Assembly (NCBI GenBank): GCA_020029615.1
Contig: JAIBJO010000037.1
Span: 1-41,768, forward strand
Reading direction: 5' to 3'
DNA: 41,768 nt
DNA from: Actinomycetota bacterium
Lineage (GTDB): Bacteria; Actinomycetota; Thermoleophilia; Gaiellales; Gaiellaceae
The translations under genes and the position numbers were made by a program. Below are positions 31,580-39,261 of the stretch, piece by piece. The number at the start of each line of letters is the position of its first letter. Within the stretch, counting starts at the first letter, position 1. A model generated the notes under the pieces. It was not told where the DNA came from and ran no database searches. It saw only the letters and a list, made by a program, of their open reading frames with translations.

Positions 31580-34060
31580 ATGAGTACCACTAGTCAATCC
31601 GGCACCGGACGACTCGCCACGGTGTCAGTCGACGTGGGCGGTCAGGAGATCGTCTTCGAGACCGGCAAGCTCGCCAAGCAGGCAGACGGCGCCGTCGTCT
31701 GTCGCTCGGGCGACACCATGATCCTCGCAACCGCGGTCGGCCGGGCCGATGCGCGGCCGGACGCGGACTTCTTCCCGCTCACGGTCGACGTCGAGGAGCG
31801 GATGTACGCCGCCGGGAAGATCCCGGGCGGCTTTTTCAAGCGCGAAGGCCGCGCGACGGAGCGCGCGACGCTCACCGCGCGCATGATCGACCGTCCCATC
31901 CGGCCGCTCTGGCCCAAGGGGTTCCGCAACGAGGTGCATCTCGTGTGCACGACGCTCTCCGCGGATCTGGTGACTCCCCACGACATCCTCTGCATCAACG
32001 GCACGTCGGCCGCGCTCCAGGTCTCGCCGCTGCCGTTCCTGGGCCCGATCGGTGCCGTGCGGATCGGTCGGATCGACGGCGAGCTCGTCGTGAACCCGAC
32101 GCTCGAGCAGCTGGACGACTCCACGCTGGATCTCGTCGTCGTCGGCACGAGCGAGGGGCTGACCATGGTCGAGGCCGGGGGAGAGCAGGTTCCCGAGGAC
32201 ACCATCCTCGAGGCGTTGGAGATCGCCCATTCGGAGATCCGGAAGATCTGCGAGGCGCTCGAGGATCTCCGTGCGCAGGTCGGCAAGCCCAAGTGGGTCG
32301 ATGTCGGACTGACCGACGAGCTCGCCGCGGCTCACGGCGACGCGATTCGAGCAGCGATCGCGGAGCACGGCCTTCGCGAGGCGTCGACCGTCGTCGACAC
32401 TCTCATCGAAGACACGTCGCCGCCGGTCACGATGAACGCGACCGAGGAGGACATGACTCGCCGTGCGCAGGTGAAGGCGAGCTTCTCGTCGATCGTCGAG
32501 AAGGCGCGGCTGGCCGCGGTCGAGGGCCCCGTCCGTGAGCAGTTCCTCGCGGAGCTTCAGGAGCTCACGGATGCCGAGCAGGACTCGAAGGTGTTGCGCT
32601 CGGCCAAGCGCGGGCTCCTCTTCGATCGCATCCTCGACGAGGTCGAGCTCCCGTTCCCGGTCGGCTCTGCGCCGGCCGAGGGCGAGCCGGCGGTCAAGGA
32701 CTCGATGACGAAGCAGTTCGTCAAGCGTGCCGCCGAGGCCGTCTACAAGGATCTCGTGCGCAAGAAGATCGCTGTCGACAAGCGCCGGCCCGACGGTCGC
32801 TCGGCCGAGGAGATCCGCCATGTCGAGTCAGAAGTGGGGGTGAGCCCGCGCACGCACGGCTCCGCACTCTTCACACGAGGGCAGACGCAGATCATGACGC
32901 TCTTGACGCTCGGCACGATGAAGGAGGGCCAGAAGATCGACGACCTCTCCCGCGAACAGTCGCGTCGCTACATGCACCACTACAACTTCCCGCCCTACTC
33001 GGTCGGGGAGACGGGCTTCATGCGCGGCCCGAAGCGGCGCGACATCGGGCACGGCGCGCTCGCTCAGAGGGCGCTCGAGTCCGTCATCCCGTCGATCGAG
33101 GAGTTCCCGTACACGATCCGCCTCGTCTCCGAGACGCTCGAGTCGAACGGCTCGTCGTCGATGGGGTCGGTCTGCGGAGCGACGCTGGCGCTGATGGCTG
33201 CCGGGGTGCCGATCGCGGCGCCCGTCTCGGGCATCGCGATGGGCCTGGTGAAGGAAGGCGACGACTACGTCATTCTCACGGACATCCAGGGCGCCGAGGA
33301 CCATCTCGGAGACATGGACTTCAAGGTGGCCGGCACGCGCGACGGGATCACCGCCCTGCAGATGGACATCAAGATCACCGGCGTGACGCAGGAGATCATG
33401 CGCTCGGCGCTCTCCCAGGCGAAGCAGGCGCGCGAGTCCATTCTCGACACGATGCTGGCGGCGATCCCCGAGCCCCGTGCGGTGCTCGCCGACCATGCGC
33501 CACGGATCTCGACGATCAAGATCGACCAGGAGAAGATCGGGATGGTCATCGGGAAGGGCGGCGAGACGATCCGTGCGCTCGAGGCCGACTACGAGGTGCA
33601 GATCGACATCGAAGAGGACGGCACGATCCTCATCTACGCGACCGAGGGGACGAAAGCGGAAGCGGCGATCTCCGCGGTTCACGCGCTCACGAAGTCGCCC
33701 GAGGTCGGCGACACGTACACGGGCAAGGTCGTGAAGACGACCGAGTTCGGCGCCTTCGTCGAGCTGAAGAAGGGCACCGACGGGCTCCTCCACGTGTCGA
33801 ACGTGGGCCCGGGGCGCGTCGCCCACATCCAGGACGTCATGGATCGTGGCGACATCGTCGATGTGCTCGTGCAGGAGGTCGACAAGGATCGCGGTCGCAT
33901 AGGCCTCAAGCTGATCGCAAAGCACGAGGACGGTGGGCTCGTCACACCCGAGGAGCTCGTCGAGCGGGCAAAGAACGCACCGCCTCGCGCGGAGCGCGAA
34001 GAGCGGCCCCGCGGAGACCGCGGCCGTCGTGATCGCGGCCGGTCGCGCGAGCGCGCATAA
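31580..34060 (+). CDS. pnp: Polyribonucleotide nucleotidyltransferase
   Basis: PNPase is the 3'-5' phosphorolytic exonuclease and poly(A)/polynucleotide polymerase. The 826-residue protein has two RNase PH-like cores (RPIRPLWPKGF; the catalytic second core with SEVGVSPRTHGSALFTRGQTQ, split by description, and DIGHGALAQRAL), the KH domain GMVIGKGGETIRALE, and an S1 domain (TGKVVKTTEFGAFVEL). An arginine/glycine-rich tail of about 30 residues is typical of actinobacteria. A ribosome-binding site (GAAGGGA) precedes ATG 31580. The leader stem suggests autogenous control by PNPase. Confidence 0.95.
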   Translation: MSTTSQSGTGRLATVSVDVGGQEIVFETGKLAKQADGAVVCRSGDTMILATAVGRADARPDADFFPLTVDVEERMYAAGKIPGGFFKREGRATERATLTARMIDRPIRPLWPKGFRNEVHLVCTTLSADLVTPHDILCINGTSAALQVSPLPFLGPIGAVRIGRIDGELVVNPTLEQLDDSTLDLVVVGTSEGLTMVEAGGEQVPEDTILEALEIAHSEIRKICEALEDLRAQVGKPKWVDVGLTDELAAAHGDAIRAAIAEHGLREASTVVDTLIEDTSPPVTMNATEEDMTRRAQVKASFSSIVEKARLAAVEGPVREQFLAELQELTDAEQDSKVLRSAKRGLLFDRILDEVELPFPVGSAPAEGEPAVKDSMTKQFVKRAAEAVYKDLVRKKIAVDKRRPDGRSAEEIRHVESEVGVSPRTHGSALFTRGQTQIMTLLTLGTMKEGQKIDDLSREQSRRYMHHYNFPPYSVGETGFMRGPKRRDIGHGALAQRALESVIPSIEEFPYTIRLVSETLESNGSSSMGSVCGATLALMAAGVPIAAPVSGIAMGLVKEGDDYVILTDIQGAEDHLGDMDFKVAGTRDGITALQMDIKITGVTQEIMRSALSQAKQARESILDTMLAAIPEPRAVLADHAPRISTIKIDQEKIGMVIGKGGETIRALEADYEVQIDIEEDGTILIYATEGTKAEAAISAVHALTKSPEVGDTYTGKVVKTTEFGAFVELKKGTDGLLHVSNVGPGRVAHIQDVMDRGDIVDVLVQEVDKDRGRIGLKLIAKHEDGGLVTPEELVERAKNAPPRAEREERPRGDRGRRDRGRSRERA

Positions 34061-34074
34061 CGAGGACGTGACGC

Positions 34075-34094
34075 GGGGCGGCGAAGGCCGCCCC
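34075..34094. terminator. Terminator-like hairpin between convergent pnp and response regulator
   Basis: GGGGCGGC-GAAG-GCCGCCCC is a perfect 8-bp stem. It lies between the pnp stop and the response regulator stop, which converge. There is no strong U-tract on either side, so it may act bidirectionally or with Rho. Confidence 0.6.
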
Positions 34095-34116
34095 GGTCGT
34101 TCCCTCGGGTCAGACC

Positions 34117-34794
34117 TCAGCCGTCGGTGTGCAGCCCGGCCTCGAGAGCATGCGCTCGCACGTCGAGCTCGACAAGGCCGAGTCGATACGCGACGCCGAC
34201 TGCCTGAGCGCGGCTGTGGACGCCCAGCTTGGAAAGCAGGTGCTGGATGTGCGTTGCGACGGTCTTGGGGCTGATCACGAGCGCGGCCGCGATCTCTCGT
34301 TGCGTCCTCCCGTTCGCGAGCAACGTGAGGATCTCGCGTTCGCGGGGGCTGAGGCTCGACTCGTCCCTCGACGTGCCGTTTCCGTTACTCACCGTCGAGC
34401 GGCGGAGAGAGCGCCTCAAGCGTGCGAGCAGCTCTCCTGTGTCGAGCGGCTTGACGAGGTAGTCGTCCGCCCCGAGCATCAGGCCCGCCGTGCGGTCGAA
34501 GGCGGTGGCTCGGCTCGCGGAAACGAGGATCACCGGGAGGTCTTCGCCGAATCGCGCATGGAGCTCGCGCATCACCTCGAAGCCCATGTGCGGGCCGGGA
34601 AGCTCGACCTCGACGATCGCAAGCGCCGGGCGCTCGGTCTCGAGGCGCTCGAACAGGAGCTCAGCGTTCTCCGCGGTGCGCGTTTCGTACCCGAGCCGCA
34701 CCGCAGCCTGAACCGCCGCCAGGCGACTGGCGTCCTCGTGGTCGACGACCAGGATCGTGCCGCACTCAGTCAATACCCACAGTTCCTCTCCCAA
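34117..34794 (-). CDS. LuxR/NarL-type response regulator with Glu at phosphosite
   Basis: The 225-residue protein has a receiver domain (residues 12-128) and a LuxR-type helix-turn-helix (148-205: LSPREREILTLLANGRTQRE, ISPKTVATHIQHLLSKLGV). In the receiver the acidic pocket reads VVDHED, and the phosphoacceptor position reads IVEVELPG, with glutamate 62 where aspartate is expected. The switch serine in LVSAS and lysine 115 in YLVKPL are kept. Glutamate can mimic phosphate, so it may be always on. No histidine kinase adjoins it. The start is uncertain: TTG 34794, or TTG 34773, which has GGGAGAGGA upstream and opens right before the receiver. Confidence 0.82.
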   Translation of the reverse strand: MGEELWVLTECGTILVVDHEDASRLAAVQAAVRLGYETRTAENAELLFERLETERPALAIVEVELPGPHMGFEVMRELHARFGEDLPVILVSASRATAFDRTAGLMLGADDYLVKPLDTGELLARLRRSLRRSTVSNGNGTSRDESSLSPREREILTLLANGRTQREIAAALVISPKTVATHIQHLLSKLGVHSRAQAVGVAYRLGLVELDVRAHALEAGLHTDG

Positions 34795-34828
34795 GGCTGA
34801 TCATGCGCCGAAAGACGCCCGAAATCAA

Positions 34829-34850
34829 GCGGACGCCCTAAGGCGTCCGC
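34829..34850. repeat. Perfect hairpin in the divergent region before the M16 peptidase
   Basis: GCGGACGCC-CTAA-GGCGTCCGC is a 9-bp perfect stem. It lies between the divergent response regulator and M16 peptidase genes. On the minus strand it is followed by TTGATTTC, weakly U-rich. It could be an operator or a leader hairpin of the response regulator. Confidence 0.45.
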
Positions 34851-34898
34851 ATCACCGAGGTGCCTGGCCGCCGGAGCCTGAGAACTGCTCGAGGCGGC

Positions 34899-34904
34899 TA
34901 CGAT
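34899..34904 (+). promoter_or_regulatory. -10 box for the M16 peptidase, leaderless start
   Basis: TACGAT ends eight bases before GTG 34913. This matches the leaderless spacing seen at several other genes in this window. Confidence 0.5.
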
Positions 34905-34912
34905 CCCGCGGC

Positions 34913-36199
34913 GTGGCGAAGCACCAGCTCACCGAGCTCCCGTCGGGGGAGCGCGTCATCTCGGAGCGCCTCCCGGGGGTGCGATCCGTTGCCATCGGCT
35001 TCTGGGTCGGCGCCGGCTCACGCGACGAGCCAGATGCACGGGCCGGGATCTCGCATTTCATCGAGCACCTGCTCTTCAAGGGATCCTCCCGCTACACGGC
35101 GCAGGAGATCGCAGAGATCTTCGACGGTCTCGGCGGTGAGCTGAACGCCGCGACCTCACGAGAGACGACCGTCGTGTACGCGCGCATCCCAGACGATCGC
35201 CTCGAGGCGGCCGTCGACGTCATGGCCGACATGGTCTTCCGGCCGTCGTTCAGCGACGTCGACTCGGAGCGGGAGGTCGTGCTCGAAGAGATCGCCATGG
35301 TCGAGGACACGCCGCACGATCTCGTCCACGACATCGCCGCGGAAGCGGTATTCGGGTCACATCCCCTCGGCAGGCCGGTGATCGGGCGGGCCGAGGTCAT
35401 CTCGACCGTCTCGCGGAGAGCACTAACCGGCTATCACCGTCGAGCCTACGCAGGTGGGGACATTGTCGTCGCCGCCGCGGGGAACCTCCGGCACGAGTAC
35501 CTCGTCGGCCTGCTCTCCGAGCGCCTGAACGGGAGGCACGCTGGAAGCAGGCTGCCCGCGCGAAGGTCGGTCCGGCACCTCCCGCCGCCCGGGCTGCGCT
35601 TCCAGGAAAAGGAGACCGAGCAGTATCACGTCTGCCTCAGCGCTCCGGGCATCGCGCGCCTGGACGAGCGTCGCTTCGCCGCCTCGCTCCTCGATGCGAT
35701 CGTCGGCGGCTCGGCGTCGTCACGTCTCTTCCAGGAGATCCGCGAGAAGCGCGGGATGGCGTACTCGGTCTACAGCTACGCGTCCCAATACGCAGACGCG
35801 GGTCAGATCGGCCTCTACGTGGGCACGCGCGAGGAGAACCTCGCAACGTGCATGGAGATCGCGATCTCCGAGCTCGCGGACGTGGCCGCCGGCAACGTCC
35901 GTCGTGACGAGCTCGAGCGCGCGAAGGAGAACCTCAAGGGAAGGCTCCTTCTCTCGCTCGAGTCGACCTCGAATCGCATGACCCGGCTCGGGAAGGCGAC
36001 GATCACGGGTACACCGCTCCTCACGGCGGAGGAGATCGTTCGACGACTCGAGGCGGTGGCCGTGAACGAGGTCGCAGCCCTGGCGAACGACCTGTTTGCG
36101 CCGGGACGGCTGTCGGCCGCGGGTATCGGCCCCGACGAGGGCAGTTTTCGAGAGGCCGTCTCGCGCGTGAACCCCGGGCTGCTGTCGACGGCCGCGTGA
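34913..36199 (+). CDS. M16 family zinc metallopeptidase
   Basis: The 428-residue protein has the inverted zinc motif HFIEHLLFKG (HxxEH), the third-ligand glutamate region EREVVLEEIAMVEDTPHDL, GRPVIGRAEVI and the C-terminal half with EIREKRGMAYSVYS. This is the processing-peptidase/PqqL-like type whose bacterial members sit next to pnp and dapB in many Gram-positives. Substrate unknown. The GTG at 34913 is chosen because it opens the conserved HQLTELPSGERVISE directly and lies eight bases after a -10 hexamer. Upstream in-frame codons lack support. Confidence 0.9.
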   Translation: MAKHQLTELPSGERVISERLPGVRSVAIGFWVGAGSRDEPDARAGISHFIEHLLFKGSSRYTAQEIAEIFDGLGGELNAATSRETTVVYARIPDDRLEAAVDVMADMVFRPSFSDVDSEREVVLEEIAMVEDTPHDLVHDIAAEAVFGSHPLGRPVIGRAEVISTVSRRALTGYHRRAYAGGDIVVAAAGNLRHEYLVGLLSERLNGRHAGSRLPARRSVRHLPPPGLRFQEKETEQYHVCLSAPGIARLDERRFAASLLDAIVGGSASSRLFQEIREKRGMAYSVYSYASQYADAGQIGLYVGTREENLATCMEIAISELADVAAGNVRRDELERAKENLKGRLLLSLESTSNRMTRLGKATITGTPLLTAEEIVRRLEAVAVNEVAALANDLFAPGRLSAAGIGPDEGSFREAVSRVNPGLLSTAA

Positions 36200-36212
36200 C
36201 GAGAAGGACTTT

Positions 36213-36237
36213 GTGGCTCTGAGCCACGAGGAGGCTC
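36213..36237 (+). promoter_or_regulatory. Alternative hairpins over the dapB ribosome-binding site
   Basis: GTGGCTC (36213-36219) faces GAGCCAC (36221-36227). The same GAGCC can instead pair with GGCTC at 36233-36237, across the Shine-Dalgarno GAGGAGG. The two folds exclude each other, so the leader could act as a small switch. Confidence 0.4.
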
Positions 36238-36239
36238 CA

Positions 36240-36860
36240 ATGAGGATCGCTTTCTTCGGAGTGCACGGAAAGACGGGTGCGGTCGTCGCCGCCGGACTGG
36301 GCGTTCGAGGTGATGAGGTGGTCGACGCGCGGAACGTCGGGCCTGCCGGCTGTGACGCGGCGGTCGACTTCACGACGCCCGATGCCGTCACCGCCAATGT
36401 CGAGGCGTGCCTCACTGCAGGAGTGCCGGTCGTGATAGGCACGACGGGCTTCGACCTCGACACGGTCGACGCAATCGCACGCGAAGCAGGCGTCCCGTGC
36501 TTCCACGCACCCAACTTCGCGCAGGGCGCAGTCCTCATGCTGCGCTTGGCGGAAGACGCGGCGCGAGTGTTCCCACGAGCGGAGATCGTCGAGCTGCACT
36601 CGGAGGCGAAGCGCGACGCGCCTTCGGGCACCGCGAAGGCGACCGCGGCCCGCATGGGCACCGATCCAGCGATTCACTCCGTACGACTCCCGGGCCTCGT
36701 GGCGCACCAGGAGGTCATCTTCGGCGGCCCCGGGGAGACGCTCACCATCCGGCACGACACGACGTCACGCGAGGCCTTCGTGCCCGGCGTGCTCCTCGCA
36801 CTCGAGCGCGTGCGCGGTCTCCCCGCAGGCTTGACGATCGGGCTCGACGCTCTCTTGTAG
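36240..36860 (+). CDS. dapB: 4-hydroxy-tetrahydrodipicolinate reductase
   Basis: DapB reduces the DapA product with NAD(P)H on the way to diaminopimelate and lysine. The 206-residue protein has FFGVHGKTG (nucleotide loop), DFTTPDAV, VVIGTTGFD, APNFAQGAVLMLRL and the substrate motif ELHSEAKRDAPSGTA. It is shorter than usual because the first half is compact, but motifs are complete. ATG 36240 follows GAGGAGG at good spacing; an upstream GTG at 36213 would lie in the leader hairpin. dapA starts about 4 kb further on, so dapB and dapA are separated by the accessory block. Confidence 0.9.
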   Translation: MRIAFFGVHGKTGAVVAAGLGVRGDEVVDARNVGPAGCDAAVDFTTPDAVTANVEACLTAGVPVVIGTTGFDLDTVDAIAREAGVPCFHAPNFAQGAVLMLRLAEDAARVFPRAEIVELHSEAKRDAPSGTAKATAARMGTDPAIHSVRLPGLVAHQEVIFGGPGETLTIRHDTTSREAFVPGVLLALERVRGLPAGLTIGLDALL

Positions 36861-36878
36861 AACGGCTGCGCTTCGGGC

Positions 36879-36884
36879 TAGGGT
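36879..36884 (+). promoter_or_regulatory. -10 box for the STAND regulator, leaderless TTG
   Basis: TAGGGT ends eight bases before TTG 36893, the first in-frame start after dapB that keeps the conserved SFVGRRLEL. This is the same leaderless spacing as other genes here. Confidence 0.5.
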
Positions 36885-36892
36885 ATGCGCCC

Positions 36893-38677
36893 TTGGCCAT
36901 ACGTGCGAAAGGCGGGCTTCGCTCCTTCGTCGGGCGTCGACTCGAGCTGGCCGCGCTCGAGGAGTTCGTTCGGTCGGGCGATGACGCCGTTGCGTACGTT
37001 CACGGAATCGCCGGCATGGGGAAGTCGGCGCTCGTCCTCGCCCTCACAGAGCGACTCGAGGCGACCGGCGCGGACGTGGTCGTGCTCGACTGCAGGACCG
37101 TCGAGCCGACTGAACGAGGTCTGCTCGGCGCACTGGGCATGGACGAGATGGGCCGCAGCCCCCTGCCGTCGCTCCTCGTGCTCGATCACTACGAGGTCTT
37201 TCGGCTGATGGACACATGGCTGCGGCAAATGCTCGTCCCTTCGCTCGAGAGCGGCTCCCGCGTGTTGCTGGCGGGCCGTGAGCCTCCGGTCGCCGCGTGG
37301 TTCTCGTCACCCACCGGCTTCCGCAGCGTGCCGCTCGGCCCGCTCCGAGACGACGATGCGGTCGGCCTACTCGACGCGCTGGGCGTGTCGGAAGGTGAGA
37401 CTCGGAGACTAAACCGGATCGCGCGAGGGCATCCCCTGGCGTTGACGCTGGCGGCCGCCGGGGCCGACCACCAGCCGGGGCTCGAACTCGAGGAAGCGGC
37501 GTCGGGACGCGTCATCGACGAGCTCGCTCGCCTGTTCCTGAGCGACGTCGACGACCCGACGGCGCGACGGGCGCTGGAAGCGGCATCTGTGGTCAGACGC
37601 ACGACGGAGCCGCTTCTCGCAGCGATGCTCGAGCAAGACGAAGCCGACGATGCGATCCAGCAACTCCTCGACCTTCCATTTGTCGATGCCGGTCGAGACG
37701 GGCTCGTGGTGCACGAGGCCGTCCGGGAGGCGATCAGCGCATTCGTGCGCGGAGCGAACCCCGTTCGCCACCGTGGCTATCGCCGTGCAGCGTGGCGCGA
37801 GCTTCGGACCGAGGTGGGCGATGCCGCCCCGGGCGACCTCTGGCGCTACACCGCGGACATGCTGTATCTGATCGAGAACCCGGTCGTCCGGGAGGCATTC
37901 TTCCCGAGCGGCGCGCAGCCGTTGGCGGTCGAGCCGGCGCGACCCGGGGACGCCACGGCGATCGCCGACATCGCGAAGCGGCACGAGCCCTCCGAGGCGG
38001 CGGCCCGCCTCGGATCCTGGTGGACCGAGGCGCCCGAGACGTTCTCCGTGATTCGGGATCGGGACGGGGTCGTCGTGGGGTTCTTCTCCCTCCTCGATAC
38101 GAGCCACATCCGAGGCGCACGCGGATTCGACGATCCCGTCGTCGAGGAGTGGGCTCAGCATCTGCTCGACAACCCGGTCCCCAAGGGTCAAGTCGCACTT
38201 GCGCTGCGGCGCTGGCTGGACGTCGAGCGGGGAGAGCTGCCGTGTGCGACCCAGGCTGCCTGCTGGCTCGACGTCAAGCGCGCCTACATGGCCCTTCGTC
38301 CGGCGCTGCGGCGGATGTACGTCGTGGTGCAGGACGTCCCGACCTACTGGCCGGTCGTGGAGAAGCTCGGCTTCAGGCCGATCGCCGAGCAGCCCGTCGT
38401 GATTGGTGGGGCCGCCCACTCGAGCGTCGCCCTCGACTTCGGGCCGGGGTCGGTCGACGGCTGGCTCGCCGAGCTCGTGGGCGCCGAGCTCGGCGTCGGG
38501 GACCCGTCGTCAGGGGACGAGAACGCACGAGAGCTCCTGGTTCGCGGTGAGCTGGTCGCCCTGACGCGGCTCGAGTACGGCCTGTTCACGCATCTGCGGC
38601 AGTGCGAGGGACGGGCGGTCACGCGGGAAGACCTCCTGCGTGAGGTCTGGGGGACGGAGTACACCGGAGGAAGCTAA
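36893..38677 (+). CDS. STAND ATPase-GNAT-winged helix regulator
   Basis: The 594-residue protein starts FVGRRLELAAL, a STAND/AAA entry motif. It has Walker A GIAGMGKSA (38-46), Walker B LLVLD (94-98), a sensor arginine in LLAGREPP, and the STAND motif GHPLALTL (179-186). Residues about 345-515 look like a GNAT acetyltransferase fold (LAVEPARPGDATAIADIA, then YVVVQDVPTYWPVVEKLGFRPI). The C-terminus (about 545 on) is an OmpR/PhoB-type winged helix (LTRLEYGLFTHLRQ, REDLLREVWG) that stops at a TAA at 38675, in the middle of the domain. The remainder is in the +1 frame (see the next feature). It starts at TTG 36893 and is probably a transcription regulator that senses a small molecule or acyl group. 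Confidence 0.8.
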   Translation: MAIRAKGGLRSFVGRRLELAALEEFVRSGDDAVAYVHGIAGMGKSALVLALTERLEATGADVVVLDCRTVEPTERGLLGALGMDEMGRSPLPSLLVLDHYEVFRLMDTWLRQMLVPSLESGSRVLLAGREPPVAAWFSSPTGFRSVPLGPLRDDDAVGLLDALGVSEGETRRLNRIARGHPLALTLAAAGADHQPGLELEEAASGRVIDELARLFLSDVDDPTARRALEAASVVRRTTEPLLAAMLEQDEADDAIQQLLDLPFVDAGRDGLVVHEAVREAISAFVRGANPVRHRGYRRAAWRELRTEVGDAAPGDLWRYTADMLYLIENPVVREAFFPSGAQPLAVEPARPGDATAIADIAKRHEPSEAAARLGSWWTEAPETFSVIRDRDGVVVGFFSLLDTSHIRGARGFDDPVVEEWAQHLLDNPVPKGQVALALRRWLDVERGELPCATQAACWLDVKRAYMALRPALRRMYVVVQDVPTYWPVVEKLGFRPIAEQPVVIGGAAHSSVALDFGPGSVDGWLAELVGAELGVGDPSSGDENARELLVRGELVALTRLEYGLFTHLRQCEGRAVTREDLLREVWGTEYTGGS

Positions 38678-38798
38678 TGTCGTCGACGCAGTCGTCCGCT
38701 CACTGAGACGGAAGCTCGGCGCCGCGGCACCGGTCGTCGAGACAGTTCGCGGGAGCGGGTACCGGCTCGCTGCCGATTGGCGCGCGCAACTCAGCTGA
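38676..38798 (+). pseudogene. Out-of-frame end of the winged-helix domain
   Basis: Read one base later than the STAND gene, this stretch encodes NVVDAVVRSLRRKLG, then VVETVRGSGYRLAADWRAQ and a TGA at 38796. This is exactly the recognition helix and wing expected after the upstream GTEYTGGS. One extra T at 38675 splits the domain. Either the base is an error or mutation, or the ribosome must shift +1 at AGC-TAA. Confidence 0.8.
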
Positions 38799-38801
38799 CC
38801 G

Positions 38802-38830
38802 TTTCTCACGGCTTTCTCATCGACGCTTCA
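38802..38830 (+). promoter_or_regulatory. Three direct repeats with an 11-bp period
   Basis: TTTCTCA occurs at 38802-38808 and again at 38813-38819, and a third, weaker CGCTTCA lies at 38824-38830. Every unit ends in TCA with an 11-bp period. OmpR/PhoB- and SARP-type winged helices bind tandem direct repeats with this spacing. The site lies between the STAND regulator and the secreted-protein operon, upstream of its -10. Confidence 0.6.
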
Positions 38831-38852
38831 TCGAGAGCGAGCGTGACAGTCG

Positions 38853-38858
38853 TACCGT
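38853..38858 (+). promoter_or_regulatory. Possible -10 of the secreted-protein operon
   Basis: TACCGT ends six bases before ATG 38865, giving a leaderless or very short leader. It lies 22 bases after the third direct repeat. Confidence 0.4.
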
Positions 38859-38864
38859 CGTGCC

Positions 38865-39245
38865 ATGACCCCGACCGAGGTCGTGGCGCGATACGTCGCC
38901 GAGGTGCTGGTCGGCAACACGCCCGACTCGGCCGATGCGCTCCTCTCGAGCGAGGAGCTGCGCGAACGAGCTCGTAGGCTGCGACTCGCCTTTCCGGACC
39001 TCGACATCGAGACTGTCGTCCTGCTCGCGGACGGCGACCTCGTCGCAGGCCATTTCGTCGGACGGGGCACCCACGAAGGCATCTTCAACGGAGTTCCGCC
39101 CACCGGCGCTGCCTGGGAGGCTCGGTTCACGGCCGTCTACCGCGTCGTGAACCAGCGGATCGACGATGCCTGGGTCACCTGGGACAACCTGGCGCTGATG
39201 GAGCAGCTCGGCGCTGTCGAGCGTGTCAGCTCCGTCAGCGCATGA
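38865..39245 (+). CDS. SnoaL-like (ester cyclase type) protein
   Basis: The 126-residue protein has the SnoaL/NTF2-like pattern: VVARYVAEVLVGN, ELRERARRLRLAFPDLDI, VLLADGDLVAGHFVGRGTHE, the substrate-pocket region GVPPTGAAWEARFTAVYRV, and a C-terminal tryptophan-rich strand WVTWDNLALMEQLG. Function is unknown; such proteins hydrate, cyclise or bind small ligands. It is the first gene after the 11-bp repeats and is followed after 16 bases by a secreted protein, so the three small genes probably form an operon. Confidence 0.65.
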   Translation: MTPTEVVARYVAEVLVGNTPDSADALLSSEELRERARRLRLAFPDLDIETVVLLADGDLVAGHFVGRGTHEGIFNGVPPTGAAWEARFTAVYRVVNQRIDDAWVTWDNLALMEQLGAVERVSSVSA

Positions 39246-39261
39246 GAAAGGAGAAGCGCGC

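Noticed and set aside
36407-36892. N-terminal extension of the STAND regulator over dapB
   Set aside because: The upstream part is dapB in another frame and lacks any domain; TTG 36893 opens the conserved region.
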